30,051 nt of DNA from positions 1 to 30,051 of the forward strand of contig VSNY01000034.1 of the NCBI GenBank assembly GCA_009774535.1. The letters are read 5' to 3'. The DNA comes from Lachnospiraceae bacterium (GTDB lineage: Bacteria; Bacillota; Clostridia; Lachnospirales; Lachnospiraceae). Shown here in pieces: positions 22,411 to 29,226 of the stretch; the stretch's first letter is position 1; the number at the start of each line of letters is the position of its first letter. The position numbers and the translations under genes are program-made. The notes beneath the pieces were generated by a model that saw only the letters and a program-made list of their open reading frames with translations, was not told the DNA's origin and made no database searches.

Positions 22411-23511
22411 ATGAAATTGGGAATCGTCGGTCTGCCGAATGTAGGTAAAAGTACATTGTTTAATTCATTAACAAAAGCGGGTGCGGAATCGGCTAACTAC
22501 CCGTTTTGCACAATTGATCCGAATGTAGGCATTGTATCCGTGCCAGATGAACGGATTGACAAGCTGGGGGCGCTGTACCATTCCAAAAAGATTGTTCCTG
22601 CGGTGATTGAATTTGTAGATATCGCGGGGCTTGTGAAAGGCGCCAGCAAGGGCGAAGGGCTGGGCAACCAGTTTCTTGCAAATATCCGGGAAGTGGATGC
22701 GGTCGTACATGTCGTGCGTTGTTTTGAGGATGAAAATATTGTACATGTAGATGGAAGCATTGATCCGGCCAGAGATATTGAGACGATTAATCTGGAGCTT
22801 GTTTTTTCAGATCTTGAGATCTTAGAGCGGCGGATCTCAAAAATTGCCAAGCAGGCCCGTATGGATAAAACGCTTGCAAAAGAATTAAAACTGGCGGAAG
22901 CAGTTAAAGCGCATCTGGAAGAAGGCAAGCCGGCAAAAACGTATGCATTGGACGAAGATGAAGATCACCAGGCATGGTTTAAAACGTATAACCTGCTGAC
23001 GGCAAAACCTGTGATCTATGCGGCGAATGTGCTGGAAGACGACCTGGCGGATGACGGCGCTTCTAATGGATATGTGGAGCAGGTGCGCCGTCTGGCGGCA
23101 GCGGAAGACAGCGAAGTGTTTGTCGTCTGCGCGCAGATTGAACAGGAAATTTCAGAACTGGATGATGAAGAGCGGTCTATGTTTTTGGAAGAACTGGGCT
23201 TGAAGGAATCCGGACTGGATAAGCTGATCCGGGCAAGCTATCATCTGCTTGGCCTGATTAGCTTTTTAACGTCCGGGGAAGACGAGACAAGGGCTTGGAC
23301 GATACAAAACGGTACAAAAGCGCCGCAGGCAGCCGGTAAAATCCATACTGATTTTGAACGCGGCTTTATCCGTGCAGAAGTCGTAGCCTATGACGATTTG
23401 ATTGCGGGCGGCAGCATTGCGGCGGTACGTGAAAAAGGTCTGGTGCGTCTGGAAGGAAAAGAATATGTGGTCAAAGACGGCGATGTAATCGTCTTCCGAT
23501 TTAATGTATAG
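22411..23511 (+). CDS. ychF: Redox-regulated ribosome-binding ATPase YchF
   Basis: An Obg-family P-loop protein that prefers ATP and binds ribosomes, implicated in stress and catalase regulation. The chain is 366 residues, a typical length. G1 is GLPNVGKST (7-15), G3 is in the DIAGLVKGAS segment near 69, and the G4 position reads NVLED instead of NKxD, the hallmark that lowers GTP specificity. A coiled-coil stretch lies about 130-190, and a C-terminal TGS domain (about 280-366) ends VIVFRFNV. ATG 22411 follows a perfect AAGGAGG; an in-frame ATG at 22390 overlaps it and is rejected. Confidence 0.96.
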   Translation: MKLGIVGLPNVGKSTLFNSLTKAGAESANYPFCTIDPNVGIVSVPDERIDKLGALYHSKKIVPAVIEFVDIAGLVKGASKGEGLGNQFLANIREVDAVVHVVRCFEDENIVHVDGSIDPARDIETINLELVFSDLEILERRISKIAKQARMDKTLAKELKLAEAVKAHLEEGKPAKTYALDEDEDHQAWFKTYNLLTAKPVIYAANVLEDDLADDGASNGYVEQVRRLAAAEDSEVFVVCAQIEQEISELDDEERSMFLEELGLKESGLDKLIRASYHLLGLISFLTSGEDETRAWTIQNGTKAPQAAGKIHTDFERGFIRAEVVAYDDLIAGGSIAAVREKGLVRLEGKEYVVKDGDVIVFRFNV

Positions 23512-23571
23512 TCCGCAGGAACAGATCTTTTCACTGCGCATATACTAAACAAAAAGCGGGTGTGGATCTGT

Positions 23572-23826
23572 ATGCGTCTGCGGGAATTACAGGAAAAAAA
23601 TGTGATTAATATGAAAAACTGCAAGTGCCTTGGAAATGTGGTAGACCTGGACCTGGATGAAAAGGACGGATGTATCCGCGCGCTGATTCTGCCGGGGCCG
23701 GGGCATTTTTTTGGTATTTTCTGCAGGGAATACGAATTGTTTATTCCTTGGTGCGATGTAAAAAAAATCGGACCAGAGATTATACTTGTAGATGTGGATG
23801 AGAAAGAAGTCACGCATAAGCTGTAA
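23572..23826 (+). CDS. YlmC/YmxH-family PRC-barrel sporulation-type protein
   Basis: A small 84-residue protein starting MRLRELQEKNVINMKNCKCL, with the short beta-rich PRC-barrel pattern (GNVVDLDLDEKDG, ALILPGPG, IPWCDVKKIG, ILVDV). Relatives in spore-forming Bacillota are annotated YlmC/YmxH and are linked to sporulation, but their molecular role is not established. Three additional in-frame residues upstream (ATG 23560) are possible, but the MRLRELQ start matches relatives. The ribosome-binding site is weak (GCGGGTGTGG). The gene lies between ychF and nrdR and is followed by a hairpin. Confidence 0.85.
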   Translation: MRLRELQEKNVINMKNCKCLGNVVDLDLDEKDGCIRALILPGPGHFFGIFCREYELFIPWCDVKKIGPEIILVDVDEKEVTHKL

Positions 23827-23847
23827 GGCGCTTTTTTCAGAAGGAGA

Positions 23848-23875
23848 AACCGTTCAGCGGGTTGTCTGAACGGTT
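23848..23875 (+). terminator. Candidate terminator after the YlmC-like gene
   Basis: AACCGTTCAG (23848-23857) pairs perfectly with CTGAACGGTT (23866-23875) over 10 bp with an 8-base loop. The downstream T content is poor (TATCCTG), so termination may be weak. It separates ychF-ylmC from the nrdR promoter. Confidence 0.5.
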
Positions 23876-23917
23876 ATCCTGAAATGAAAAAAATTAAAAA
23901 AAATATGCAAAAATTCG

Positions 23918-23946
23918 TTGACAGCCATTCCCGGAAAGGTTAAACT
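23918..23946 (+). promoter_or_regulatory. Promoter of nrdR
   Basis: A perfect TTGACA (23918-23923), a 17-base spacer and TAAACT (23941-23946) precede the nrdR start by about 65 bases. A second transcription unit of nrdR and following genes is likely to start here. Confidence 0.65.
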
Positions 23947-24009
23947 GAGCCTATAGAAATCTCTAAACGCAGCCTGCACAAAAGAAAAGCCCGGAGAGGA
24001 GCAGCGAAC

Positions 24010-24462
24010 ATGAAGTGTCCATTTTGCAGCAGAGACAATACCAGGGTCATTGATTCCAGGCCCGCAGATGATAACAATTCCATACGCCGCCGCAGACTGT
24101 GTGATGCGTGCCATAAGCGTTTTACCACATATGAAAAAGTAGAGACTATCCCGTTGATTGTTATAAAAAAGGACAACAACAGGGAACAATTCGACCGCTC
24201 CAAAATAGCGGCCGGAATTTTGCGCGCCTGCCATAAGCGCCCGATCTCTGCGAATGAAATTAACAAGCTGGTCGATGATATCGAAACAGAGATTTTCAAT
24301 ATGGAAGAAAAAGAAATTACAAGCAAAGTCATCGGTGAAATTGTAATGGACAAACTCAAAGATCTGGAAGCGGTAGCTTACGTGCGTTTTGCGTCGGTTT
24401 ACCGTGAATTTAAAGATATCAATACGTTTATGGATGAATTAAAAAAGATACTGGATAAATAA
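24010..24462 (+). CDS. nrdR: NrdR, ATP-cone repressor of ribonucleotide reductase genes
   Basis: A nucleotide-sensing repressor that binds NrdR boxes upstream of ribonucleotide reductase operons. The 150-residue chain begins with a zinc ribbon (C3, C6, C31, C34 in MKCPFC and CDACHKRF). The family's Arg-rich SIRRRRLC motif follows, then an ATP-cone domain (about 49-139) with VIKKDNNREQFDR. The ATG follows AGAGGAGCAG and its own TTGACA promoter. No ribonucleotide reductase gene or obvious NrdR-box pair is visible in the window, so its targets lie elsewhere. Confidence 0.97.
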   Translation: MKCPFCSRDNTRVIDSRPADDNNSIRRRRLCDACHKRFTTYEKVETIPLIVIKKDNNREQFDRSKIAAGILRACHKRPISANEINKLVDDIETEIFNMEEKEITSKVIGEIVMDKLKDLEAVAYVRFASVYREFKDINTFMDELKKILDK

Positions 24463-24528
24463 TAGTTATAATAATGAAAGTGGAGATGCGTCATCCATAA
24501 AGGCTCTAGGAAGGAACATGAAAAAAGT

Positions 24529-25041
24529 ATGTTACAGATCTTTTATCCGTATGAATACAAAGATTCAGCGTATCAGATTGATTTTGATCGGCTGTATCAG
24601 GAAGGATACCGGGGTGTGATCTTCGATATCGACAATACACTGGTAGAACACGGCGCCCCGGCGGATGCGCGCGCGGTGCGTTTCTTTGCGCATTTAAAAA
24701 AGCTTGGGTACCGCTGCTGTCTGCTGTCGAATAACAAAGAGCCGCGTGTCAGGGCATTTAATGAAAAAATCCGTGTCAAATATATTTATAAAGCGCATAA
24801 GCCATGGACGGCTAATTACCACAAAGCGATGCGGCTGATGCATACAGATACGAGTAATACGCTTTTTATCGGCGATCAGATTTTTACGGATATCTGGGGT
24901 GCGAACAGGGCCGGAATCAGGACGATTCTTGTAAAACCAATAAATCCAAAGGAGGAAATTCAGATTGTGCTGAAACGATATCCGGAAAAAGTGGTTTTGC
25001 ATTTTTATAAAAAATGGTTGAAAAAACAGACCAAATCATAA
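24529..25041 (+). CDS. YqeG-family HAD (IIIA) phosphatase
   Basis: A 170-residue HAD-superfamily phosphatase of the YqeG / mitochondrial PGP-phosphatase (GEP4) type. The nucleophile motif is DIDNTL (D33, D35), motif II is LLSNN near 66, K80s supply the Lys of motif III, and motif IV is GDQIFTDIWGAN near 117. Relatives act on phosphatidylglycerophosphate or are of unknown specificity, so the substrate here is not assigned. A GGAAGG ribosome-binding site lies about 14 bases upstream, slightly farther than usual. It sits between nrdR and rpiB. Confidence 0.9.
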   Translation: MLQIFYPYEYKDSAYQIDFDRLYQEGYRGVIFDIDNTLVEHGAPADARAVRFFAHLKKLGYRCCLLSNNKEPRVRAFNEKIRVKYIYKAHKPWTANYHKAMRLMHTDTSNTLFIGDQIFTDIWGANRAGIRTILVKPINPKEEIQIVLKRYPEKVVLHFYKKWLKKQTKS

Positions 25042-25092
25042 GTCAAACGACAGGACGATCAGAAAGCTTCATTCATAAGAAAGGAAGGGGAT

Positions 25093-25533
25093 ATGAAAAT
25101 TATAATCGGAAATGACCATGCGTCGCCGGATATGAAAAAGGAGTTGGTAACGTATCTGGAAGAGCTGGGGCATGAGGTTGTGAATTTTGGCGTGGATACG
25201 ACACAGAGCTGTAATTATCCGGAAATCGGGGAAAAGGTAGGCCGCGCGATTGCAGCAGGGGAAGCGGACTGCGGTGTGCTGATCTGCGGAACCGGCGTGG
25301 GCATTTCGCTTGCGGCGAATAAGGTCAAAGGCGTGCGCGCGGCTGTATGCTCCGAGACGACGACGGCCCGGTATGTAAAGCAGCATAACAATGCGAATAT
25401 TATTGCGTTCGGTTCGAGAATCGTAGGCATTGAGACGGCAAAAGACATTGTAAAGACGTATCTGGAAGCAGAGTTTGAAGGCGGCAGGCACCAGACCAGG
25501 ATTGATCTGATTCATGAAATTGAAAACAGGTAA
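25093..25533 (+). CDS. rpiB: Ribose 5-phosphate isomerase B
   Basis: Interconverts ribose 5-phosphate and ribulose 5-phosphate in the pentose phosphate pathway. The 146-residue chain shows the LacA/RpiB fold. IGNDHA (D8, H9) is at the start, the catalytic cysteine is C65 in CGTGVG, and the HNNAN motif with H98 follows. GGRHQTRID near the C-terminus completes the phosphate site. Galactose-6-phosphate isomerase LacA is the main alternative but normally pairs with LacB, absent here. The ATG follows AAAGGAAGGGG. The pathway partner rpe is missing from its usual place after rsgA. Confidence 0.95.
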   Translation: MKIIIGNDHASPDMKKELVTYLEELGHEVVNFGVDTTQSCNYPEIGEKVGRAIAAGEADCGVLICGTGVGISLAANKVKGVRAAVCSETTTARYVKQHNNANIIAFGSRIVGIETAKDIVKTYLEAEFEGGRHQTRIDLIHEIENR

Positions 25534-25541
25534 AAAAACAG

Positions 25542-25570
25542 TTGAAATATAGACGTATTTATTATATGAT
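25542..25570 (+). promoter_or_regulatory. Promoter of efp
   Basis: TTGAAA (25542-25547), a 17-base spacer and TATGAT (25565-25570) lie about 48 bases before the efp start codon in an AT-rich gap. Confidence 0.65.
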
Positions 25571-25618
25571 AGGAAAAGTGGGTGTAGAACCCAGAGAGTT
25601 TAAGGAGGAAATAATCGA

Positions 25619-26176
25619 ATGATTTCAGCAGGAGATTTTAGAAACGGTATTACGATTGAATATGAAGGCAATATTTATCAGATTATTGAATTTCAGCATG
25701 TAAAACCAGGAAAAGGCGCGGCTTTTGTAAGAACGAAATTGAAAAATATCAAAAACGGCGGCGTAGTAGAAAAAACATTCCGTCCGGTAGATAAATGCCC
25801 GCAGGCGAGGATTGACCGTAAGGATATGCAGTACTTATATTCAGATGGAGATCTGTTCTATTTTATGGATGTTGAGACTTATGACCAGATTCCGATCGGG
25901 ACAGCTACGATTGGGGATGCACTGAAATTCGTAAAAGAAAATGAAATGGTAAAAATCTGTTCTTATAACGGGGAAGTATTCGCAGTAGAACCGCCGTTAT
26001 TTGTGGAACTGGCAATTGCCGAGACAGAGCCGGGCGTAAAAGGAGACACCGCGACAGGCGCTACTAAGCCTGCTACAGTGGAAACAGGCGCTACCGTATA
26101 CGTACCGCTGTTTGTCAATCAGGGTGATACGATCAAGATTGATACAAGAACAGGTGAATATCTGTCAAGGGTATAA
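25619..26176 (+). CDS. efp: Translation elongation factor P
   Basis: Relieves ribosome stalling at polyproline stretches. The 185-residue protein has the three beta-barrel domains of EF-P: KOW-like domain I (1-65), OB domain II (66-128) and OB domain III (129-185, ending DTRTGEYLSRV). The loop that reaches the peptidyl-transferase centre is KPGKGAAF with K32, the residue modified in Bacillus-type EF-P. No epmA/epmB modification genes are seen here. The ATG follows AAGGAGGAAATAATCG and its own promoter. A thioesterase gene begins 12 bases after its stop. Confidence 0.97.
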   Translation: MISAGDFRNGITIEYEGNIYQIIEFQHVKPGKGAAFVRTKLKNIKNGGVVEKTFRPVDKCPQARIDRKDMQYLYSDGDLFYFMDVETYDQIPIGTATIGDALKFVKENEMVKICSYNGEVFAVEPPLFVELAIAETEPGVKGDTATGATKPATVETGATVYVPLFVNQGDTIKIDTRTGEYLSRV

Positions 26177-26188
26177 GGGGAGAATAGG

Positions 26189-26578
26189 ATGCTGACAGTC
26201 GGAATCAGTCATGAAATGACAAGGAATGTAACAGATGAAAATACGGCTGCTTCCTTGGGCAGCGGGCTGCTGGATGTATTTGCGACGCCTGCGATGGTTG
26301 CCCTGATGGAAGAGACATGTATGAAGAGTGTGCAGGCAGAGCTGGACGAGGGGTACGGCACAGTCGGTACAGGACTGACCATTCACCATGTATCCGCAAC
26401 GCCGGTAGGCATGACCGTACGCTGTGCCAGTAAGCTTGTGGAAGTAGACGGGCGCAAGCTGGTGTTTGACGTGCAGGCATTTGACGAAGCCGGCCTGATT
26501 GGGCAGGGAACGCATGAGCGTTTTATTATTGAGAGTGAGAAATTCTTTGCGAAGGCGAAAAAAAAGCTGGAACAATAA
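26189..26578 (+). CDS. FlK-like hotdog-fold thioesterase
   Basis: A 129-residue single hotdog-domain thioesterase. Residues T33, E41 and H67 keep exactly the spacing of the catalytic Thr42, Glu50 and His76 of Streptomyces fluoroacetyl-CoA thioesterase FlK. Most bacterial relatives have unknown substrates and probably hydrolyse short acyl-CoAs rather than fluoroacetyl-CoA. The ribosome-binding site is AAGGGGAGAATAGG, 12 bases after efp, so the two genes share a transcript. A bidirectional terminator follows. A short Lys-rich C-terminus ends the chain. Confidence 0.85.
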   Translation: MLTVGISHEMTRNVTDENTAASLGSGLLDVFATPAMVALMEETCMKSVQAELDEGYGTVGTGLTIHHVSATPVGMTVRCASKLVEVDGRKLVFDVQAFDEAGLIGQGTHERFIIESEKFFAKAKKKLEQ

Positions 26579-26612
26579 GCGCATGTATTTGACAGACAAA
26601 GACAGGCATATG

Positions 26613-26660
26613 AAAAAACGAAAAGAAAGGCATCTGCATCAGGCAGACCGCCTTTCTTTT
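26613..26660. terminator. Bidirectional terminator between thioesterase and S1-protein genes
   Basis: AAAAGAAAGGC (26621-26631) pairs perfectly with GCCTTTCTTTT (26650-26660), with an inner TCTGC/GCAGA stem. On the minus strand the stem is followed by T6 (26618-26613); on the plus strand the right arm is itself T-rich. It serves the convergent genes on both sides. A second small GCGCCT/AGGCGC hairpin follows at 26666-26683. Confidence 0.75.
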
Positions 26661-26738
26661 GCTATGCGCCTTTCATTAGGCGCGAATTTCCCACAAATTG
26701 TGAAATACATCGCGCAGAAAGCATTTTTTGGACATGCT

Positions 26739-27662
26739 CTAGTGCAGATTCAGCTTTGCGATCAGATCGCCGAGTGATGTAGAAGCCGATTCATGGGAAC
26801 TATATTCTTCAGCCTGTGCGGATGTATCGGTATCAGTATCCGCGCTTTCTTCCAATGCGCGGATACTTAAAGCAATCCGGTTGTCATTCGTATTTAAGAT
26901 TTTGGCGCGTACAGTCTGTCCGGTTTTTAGTACTTCCGAAGGCTTGCGGATGCGGCGTGTGCAGATCTGGGAAATATGGACCAGTCCGGTCATCCCGTTT
27001 CCGATATTGACAAATGCGCCATAATTCGTCAGACTTTCCACTGTACCTTCTACAATTGTGCCAGGTACAAGCATAGAAATCCGGTGATTGCGCGCTTCTT
27101 CCTCACGTTCTCTTAATACCGCTTTTGCGGACAGCACGAGCTTTTCTTTTTCACGGTCAACATTGATGACACGCACTTCCAGGTCTTTCCCGATAAACGC
27201 GGACGGATCTTCCACATAGTCCAGGCTTAACTGGGAAGCCGGAAGAAAGCCGCGCAGCCCTTCGGCATATGCGACAACGCCTGCGTTGACAGCTTCTTTT
27301 ACACGGACAGTCAGAATCGTTTCCTGTTCCATAGCCGTTTTTAACTTGTCCCATCCAAGCATCTGATTTGCTTCTTTTTTGGATAACAGGATATTCCCTT
27401 CGCCATCGTCTAAACGGATCACGGTTGCCTGTATTTCATCTCCCGGATGCAGAGCTTCCAGGATGGAATAGTCAGGATCGTCGCTTAGGTCTGCGGCGCG
27501 GATAATTCCCGGGGCATAGTATTTTAGGTCCAGGACAGCTTCTTCTTCGGAGACAGCGATTACGGTCGCAGTCAGGATGTCGCCTTCACTGACGCGGCGG
27601 AACGATGCTTCCAGTTCCTCTTTGTAGTCTTCCATTGTTTCGATATGTTCTTGTTCTTCCAT
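26739..27662 (-). CDS. S1 RNA-binding domain protein (ribosomal protein S1 homologue)
   Basis: A 307-residue protein with three S1 OB-fold repeats at about 25-95, 112-180 and 198-269. The last is the best match (GTIVEGTVESLTNYGAFVNIG, GMTGLVHISQI). The tail (about 272-300) is rich in Ser, Thr, Asp and Glu and ends in a short hydrophobic helix-like LGDLIAKLNLH. Low-G+C Gram-positives carry shortened S1-like proteins of this type; it may aid mRNA binding at the ribosome or act as a general RNA chaperone. The ATG follows AGGAAAGGAAAATC. It is transcribed towards the thioesterase gene. Confidence 0.9.
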   Translation of the reverse strand: MEEQEHIETMEDYKEELEASFRRVSEGDILTATVIAVSEEEAVLDLKYYAPGIIRAADLSDDPDYSILEALHPGDEIQATVIRLDDGEGNILLSKKEANQMLGWDKLKTAMEQETILTVRVKEAVNAGVVAYAEGLRGFLPASQLSLDYVEDPSAFIGKDLEVRVINVDREKEKLVLSAKAVLREREEEARNHRISMLVPGTIVEGTVESLTNYGAFVNIGNGMTGLVHISQICTRRIRKPSEVLKTGQTVRAKILNTNDNRIALSIRALEESADTDTDTSAQAEEYSSHESASTSLGDLIAKLNLH

Positions 27663-27697
27663 TGTCTGATTTTCCTTTCCTAAAAAATGTCGTATTT

Positions 27698-27726
27698 ATT
27701 GTATCACGGGATTTGGGTTTTGAACA
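27698..27726 (-). promoter_or_regulatory. Weak candidate promoter of the S1-domain gene
   Basis: On the minus strand TGTTCA (27726-27721), a 17-base spacer and TACAAT (27703-27698) lie about 35 bases ahead of the start codon. The -10 is good but the -35 is poor. Confidence 0.3.
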
Positions 27727-27780
27727 GAGTGTTTTGGATGTGGAAGGCGGAAATGATTGTACGTGATAACCTGATTTAGC

Positions 27781-27828
27781 AAAAAAACAGGGGGTCTTCT
27801 ATCTGATCGAATAGAAAACCCCCTGTTT
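27781..27828 (-). terminator. Strong intrinsic terminator of the 62-aa small gene
   Basis: Arms 27785-27802 and 27811-27828 form an 18-bp stem with one mismatch around an 8-base loop, including a GGGGG/CCCCC core. On the minus strand it continues into T7 (27787-27781). It lies 40 bases after the small gene's stop codon and is by far the strongest terminator in the window. Confidence 0.9.
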
Positions 27829-27868
27829 CAGCTGCTGCAAATTCTGCGCATCCTGCCGCAGCGGCCGA

Positions 27869-28057
27869 TTATTTTGCTCGGGTCAGATCCGCGTACGTTC
27901 TGTAAGCGTCACAGTCTCCATGCATTGCCATCAGCCCGCATGCAATCTGAATGGCATATTCATCCATATAGTTTGCAAAACGCTGTTTCAGGCTTAAAGT
28001 TCCTTTTTTAGTTGTTTGTTTCATTGCCGCTTTATTTGTCATTGTCATTGTTGTCAT
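27869..28057 (-). CDS. Orphan 62-residue small protein
   Basis: I do not recognise this protein. It is 62 residues, with a Met/Thr/Lys-rich basic N-terminal part (MTTMTMTNKAAMKQTTKK) and a more ordered C-terminal part containing SLKQRFANYMDEYAIQIAC and MHGDCDAYRTYADLTR. It has two cysteines and no membrane segment or clear signal peptide. It is called as real because the ATG has a good AAGGAGATAATTC ribosome-binding site and the gene ends just before an 18-bp terminator. In-frame ATGs at codons 4, 6 and 12 are alternatives. It is divergent from the AraC-family gene and shares its promoter region, which hints at joint regulation. An mRNA-like regulatory RNA is another possibility. Confidence 0.7.
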   Translation of the reverse strand: MTTMTMTNKAAMKQTTKKGTLSLKQRFANYMDEYAIQIACGLMAMHGDCDAYRTYADLTRAK

Positions 28058-28100
28058 ATGAATTATCTCCTTTTCTATTCAAATATTTTGTCGATGTCTC

Positions 28101-28129
28101 TTGACAGATACTATCATACTGCATTATCA
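28101..28129 (+). promoter_or_regulatory. Candidate promoter of the AraC-family gene
   Basis: A perfect TTGACA (28101-28106) is followed after 17 bases by TTATCA (28124-28129), about 75 bases before the start codon. On the opposite strand TATGAT (28118-28113) could serve as a -10 for the divergent small gene, overlapping this promoter. Confidence 0.5.
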
Positions 28130-28150
28130 TCAAATAAAACAGAGGAGTTT

Positions 28151-28178
28151 TTGACTTATTTTAAGTCGATATTGACTT
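28151..28178 (+). promoter_or_regulatory. Direct repeats with AraC-type spacing, possible autoregulatory site
   Basis: TTGACTT occurs at 28151-28157 and again at 28172-28178, exactly 21 bases apart, i.e. two helical turns. The first copy also forms an inverted repeat GACTTA-TTT-TAAGTC (28153-28167). The site lies between the candidate promoter and the regulator's start codon. Confidence 0.4.
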
Positions 28179-28204
28179 TTGTACCGATACGAAAGGAGTT
28201 ACGC

Positions 28205-29056
28205 ATGCAGCAGCCATATAACGAAATCATACTGGAGACCAGTACGCTGGGCATCCGGCTTGCATTCCGCACCAAGCAAGGCGGCTATTCCCCGCTGCAC
28301 TGGCATGAGGAACTGGAGATTCTCTATCCTTTGAATGGGGAAAGCGATGTATTTATTGACGGCGTCACGCACCGTCTGAAAAACAAACACCTGCTTGTGA
28401 TTGATGCCAATCAGATCCACAGCACTTATCATTATGGGGAACAGGCGATGTTTTTATGTATCCATATTTCAAAAAAATCGCTGGAATGGTATTTTCCGAA
28501 AATCCAGGATTTTCATATTCAATGCTGTCCGGATGAAATACCCGATGAGCAGTTTGAGCATTATCTGAAAATCAACCAGTACCTGCAGCGTATTACGGAA
28601 TTATATATTACAGATTCTATGACTTCCCTGTTAGAATCCGAAGGGCTGATTTTGCAGATTCTGGCGCAGCTGCTGCTGCATTTTTCCTCTGATACGGCGC
28701 CGCTTTTATCCGCAAATGATAAGCTTGTAATGGAACGTATCCGACAAATCATCCAATATGTAGAAGCAAATTATACACAGCCGGTTTCCCTGCAGGACGC
28801 CGCCAGCCTGCTTGGTATCGGAAAGGAATATTTCTGCCGCTTTTTTAAGAAAAATATGGGAATTGCTTTTTTGCAGTATGTCAATCAGGTGCGCGCATCC
28901 CATATTTACCAGGATCTGATCCATACGGACTTGTCGGTGCAGGAGATTATGGAAAAAAACGGATTTACAAATCAGAAACTTTGCAACCGGACGTTTAAAG
29001 AGCTTTATGGCTGCACGCCTTCAGGAATACGTAAAATGAAAGCTTCCGGAAAGTAA
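28205..29056 (+). CDS. AraC-family transcriptional regulator with cupin sensor domain
   Basis: A 283-residue regulator with an N-terminal cupin-like ligand domain (about 20-100: LHWHEELEILYPL, LLVIDANQIHSTY) and a C-terminal double helix-turn-helix AraC DNA-binding domain (about 180-280: VSLQDAASLLGIGKEYFCRFFKK, IMEKNGFTNQKLCNRTFKELYGCTPS). The frame is open to 28016, but ATG 28205 has an AAAGGAG ribosome-binding site and gives the family start. Such proteins usually sense carbohydrates. Possible targets are its own gene, the divergent 62-aa gene, or the downstream oxidoreductase; ligand unknown. Confidence 0.92.
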   Translation: MQQPYNEIILETSTLGIRLAFRTKQGGYSPLHWHEELEILYPLNGESDVFIDGVTHRLKNKHLLVIDANQIHSTYHYGEQAMFLCIHISKKSLEWYFPKIQDFHIQCCPDEIPDEQFEHYLKINQYLQRITELYITDSMTSLLESEGLILQILAQLLLHFSSDTAPLLSANDKLVMERIRQIIQYVEANYTQPVSLQDAASLLGIGKEYFCRFFKKNMGIAFLQYVNQVRASHIYQDLIHTDLSVQEIMEKNGFTNQKLCNRTFKELYGCTPSGIRKMKASGK

Positions 29057-29072
29057 GCAGTCATAACAAAGT

Positions 29073-29183
29073 TTGGATAGACGAAGAGCCGAAATCAAAG
29101 ACCTGCATGATTTTGAGCAGAAATCCGGACAGATGCTTTATGAAATGGAAACTGCGGCCGATATCTTCATTAGATTTGTTTGA
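29073..29183 (+). pseudogene. Possible coding remnant between the AraC gene and the oxidoreductase
   Basis: From TTG 29073 a 36-codon frame reads LDRRRAEIKDLHDFEQ then KSGQMLYEMETAADIFIRFV and stops at TGA 29181. It looks like part of a charged amphipathic helical protein, with no good ribosome-binding site. It could be a relic of a lost gene, a small unannotated peptide, or chance. Confidence 0.25.
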
Positions 29184-29226
29184 CAGGTAGTCAGTCTTAG
29201 GAATACAAAAGAAAGAGGAAGTGGAT

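Noticed and set aside
28016..28204. 63-residue N-terminal extension of the AraC-family protein
   Set aside because: It would be antisense to the small gene's start and cover both promoters; AAAGGAG before ATG 28205 decides the start.
29180..29209. TTGACA with TACAAA 18 bases later as a promoter of the last gene
   Set aside because: Transcription would start inside the ribosome-binding site region, leaving almost no leader.
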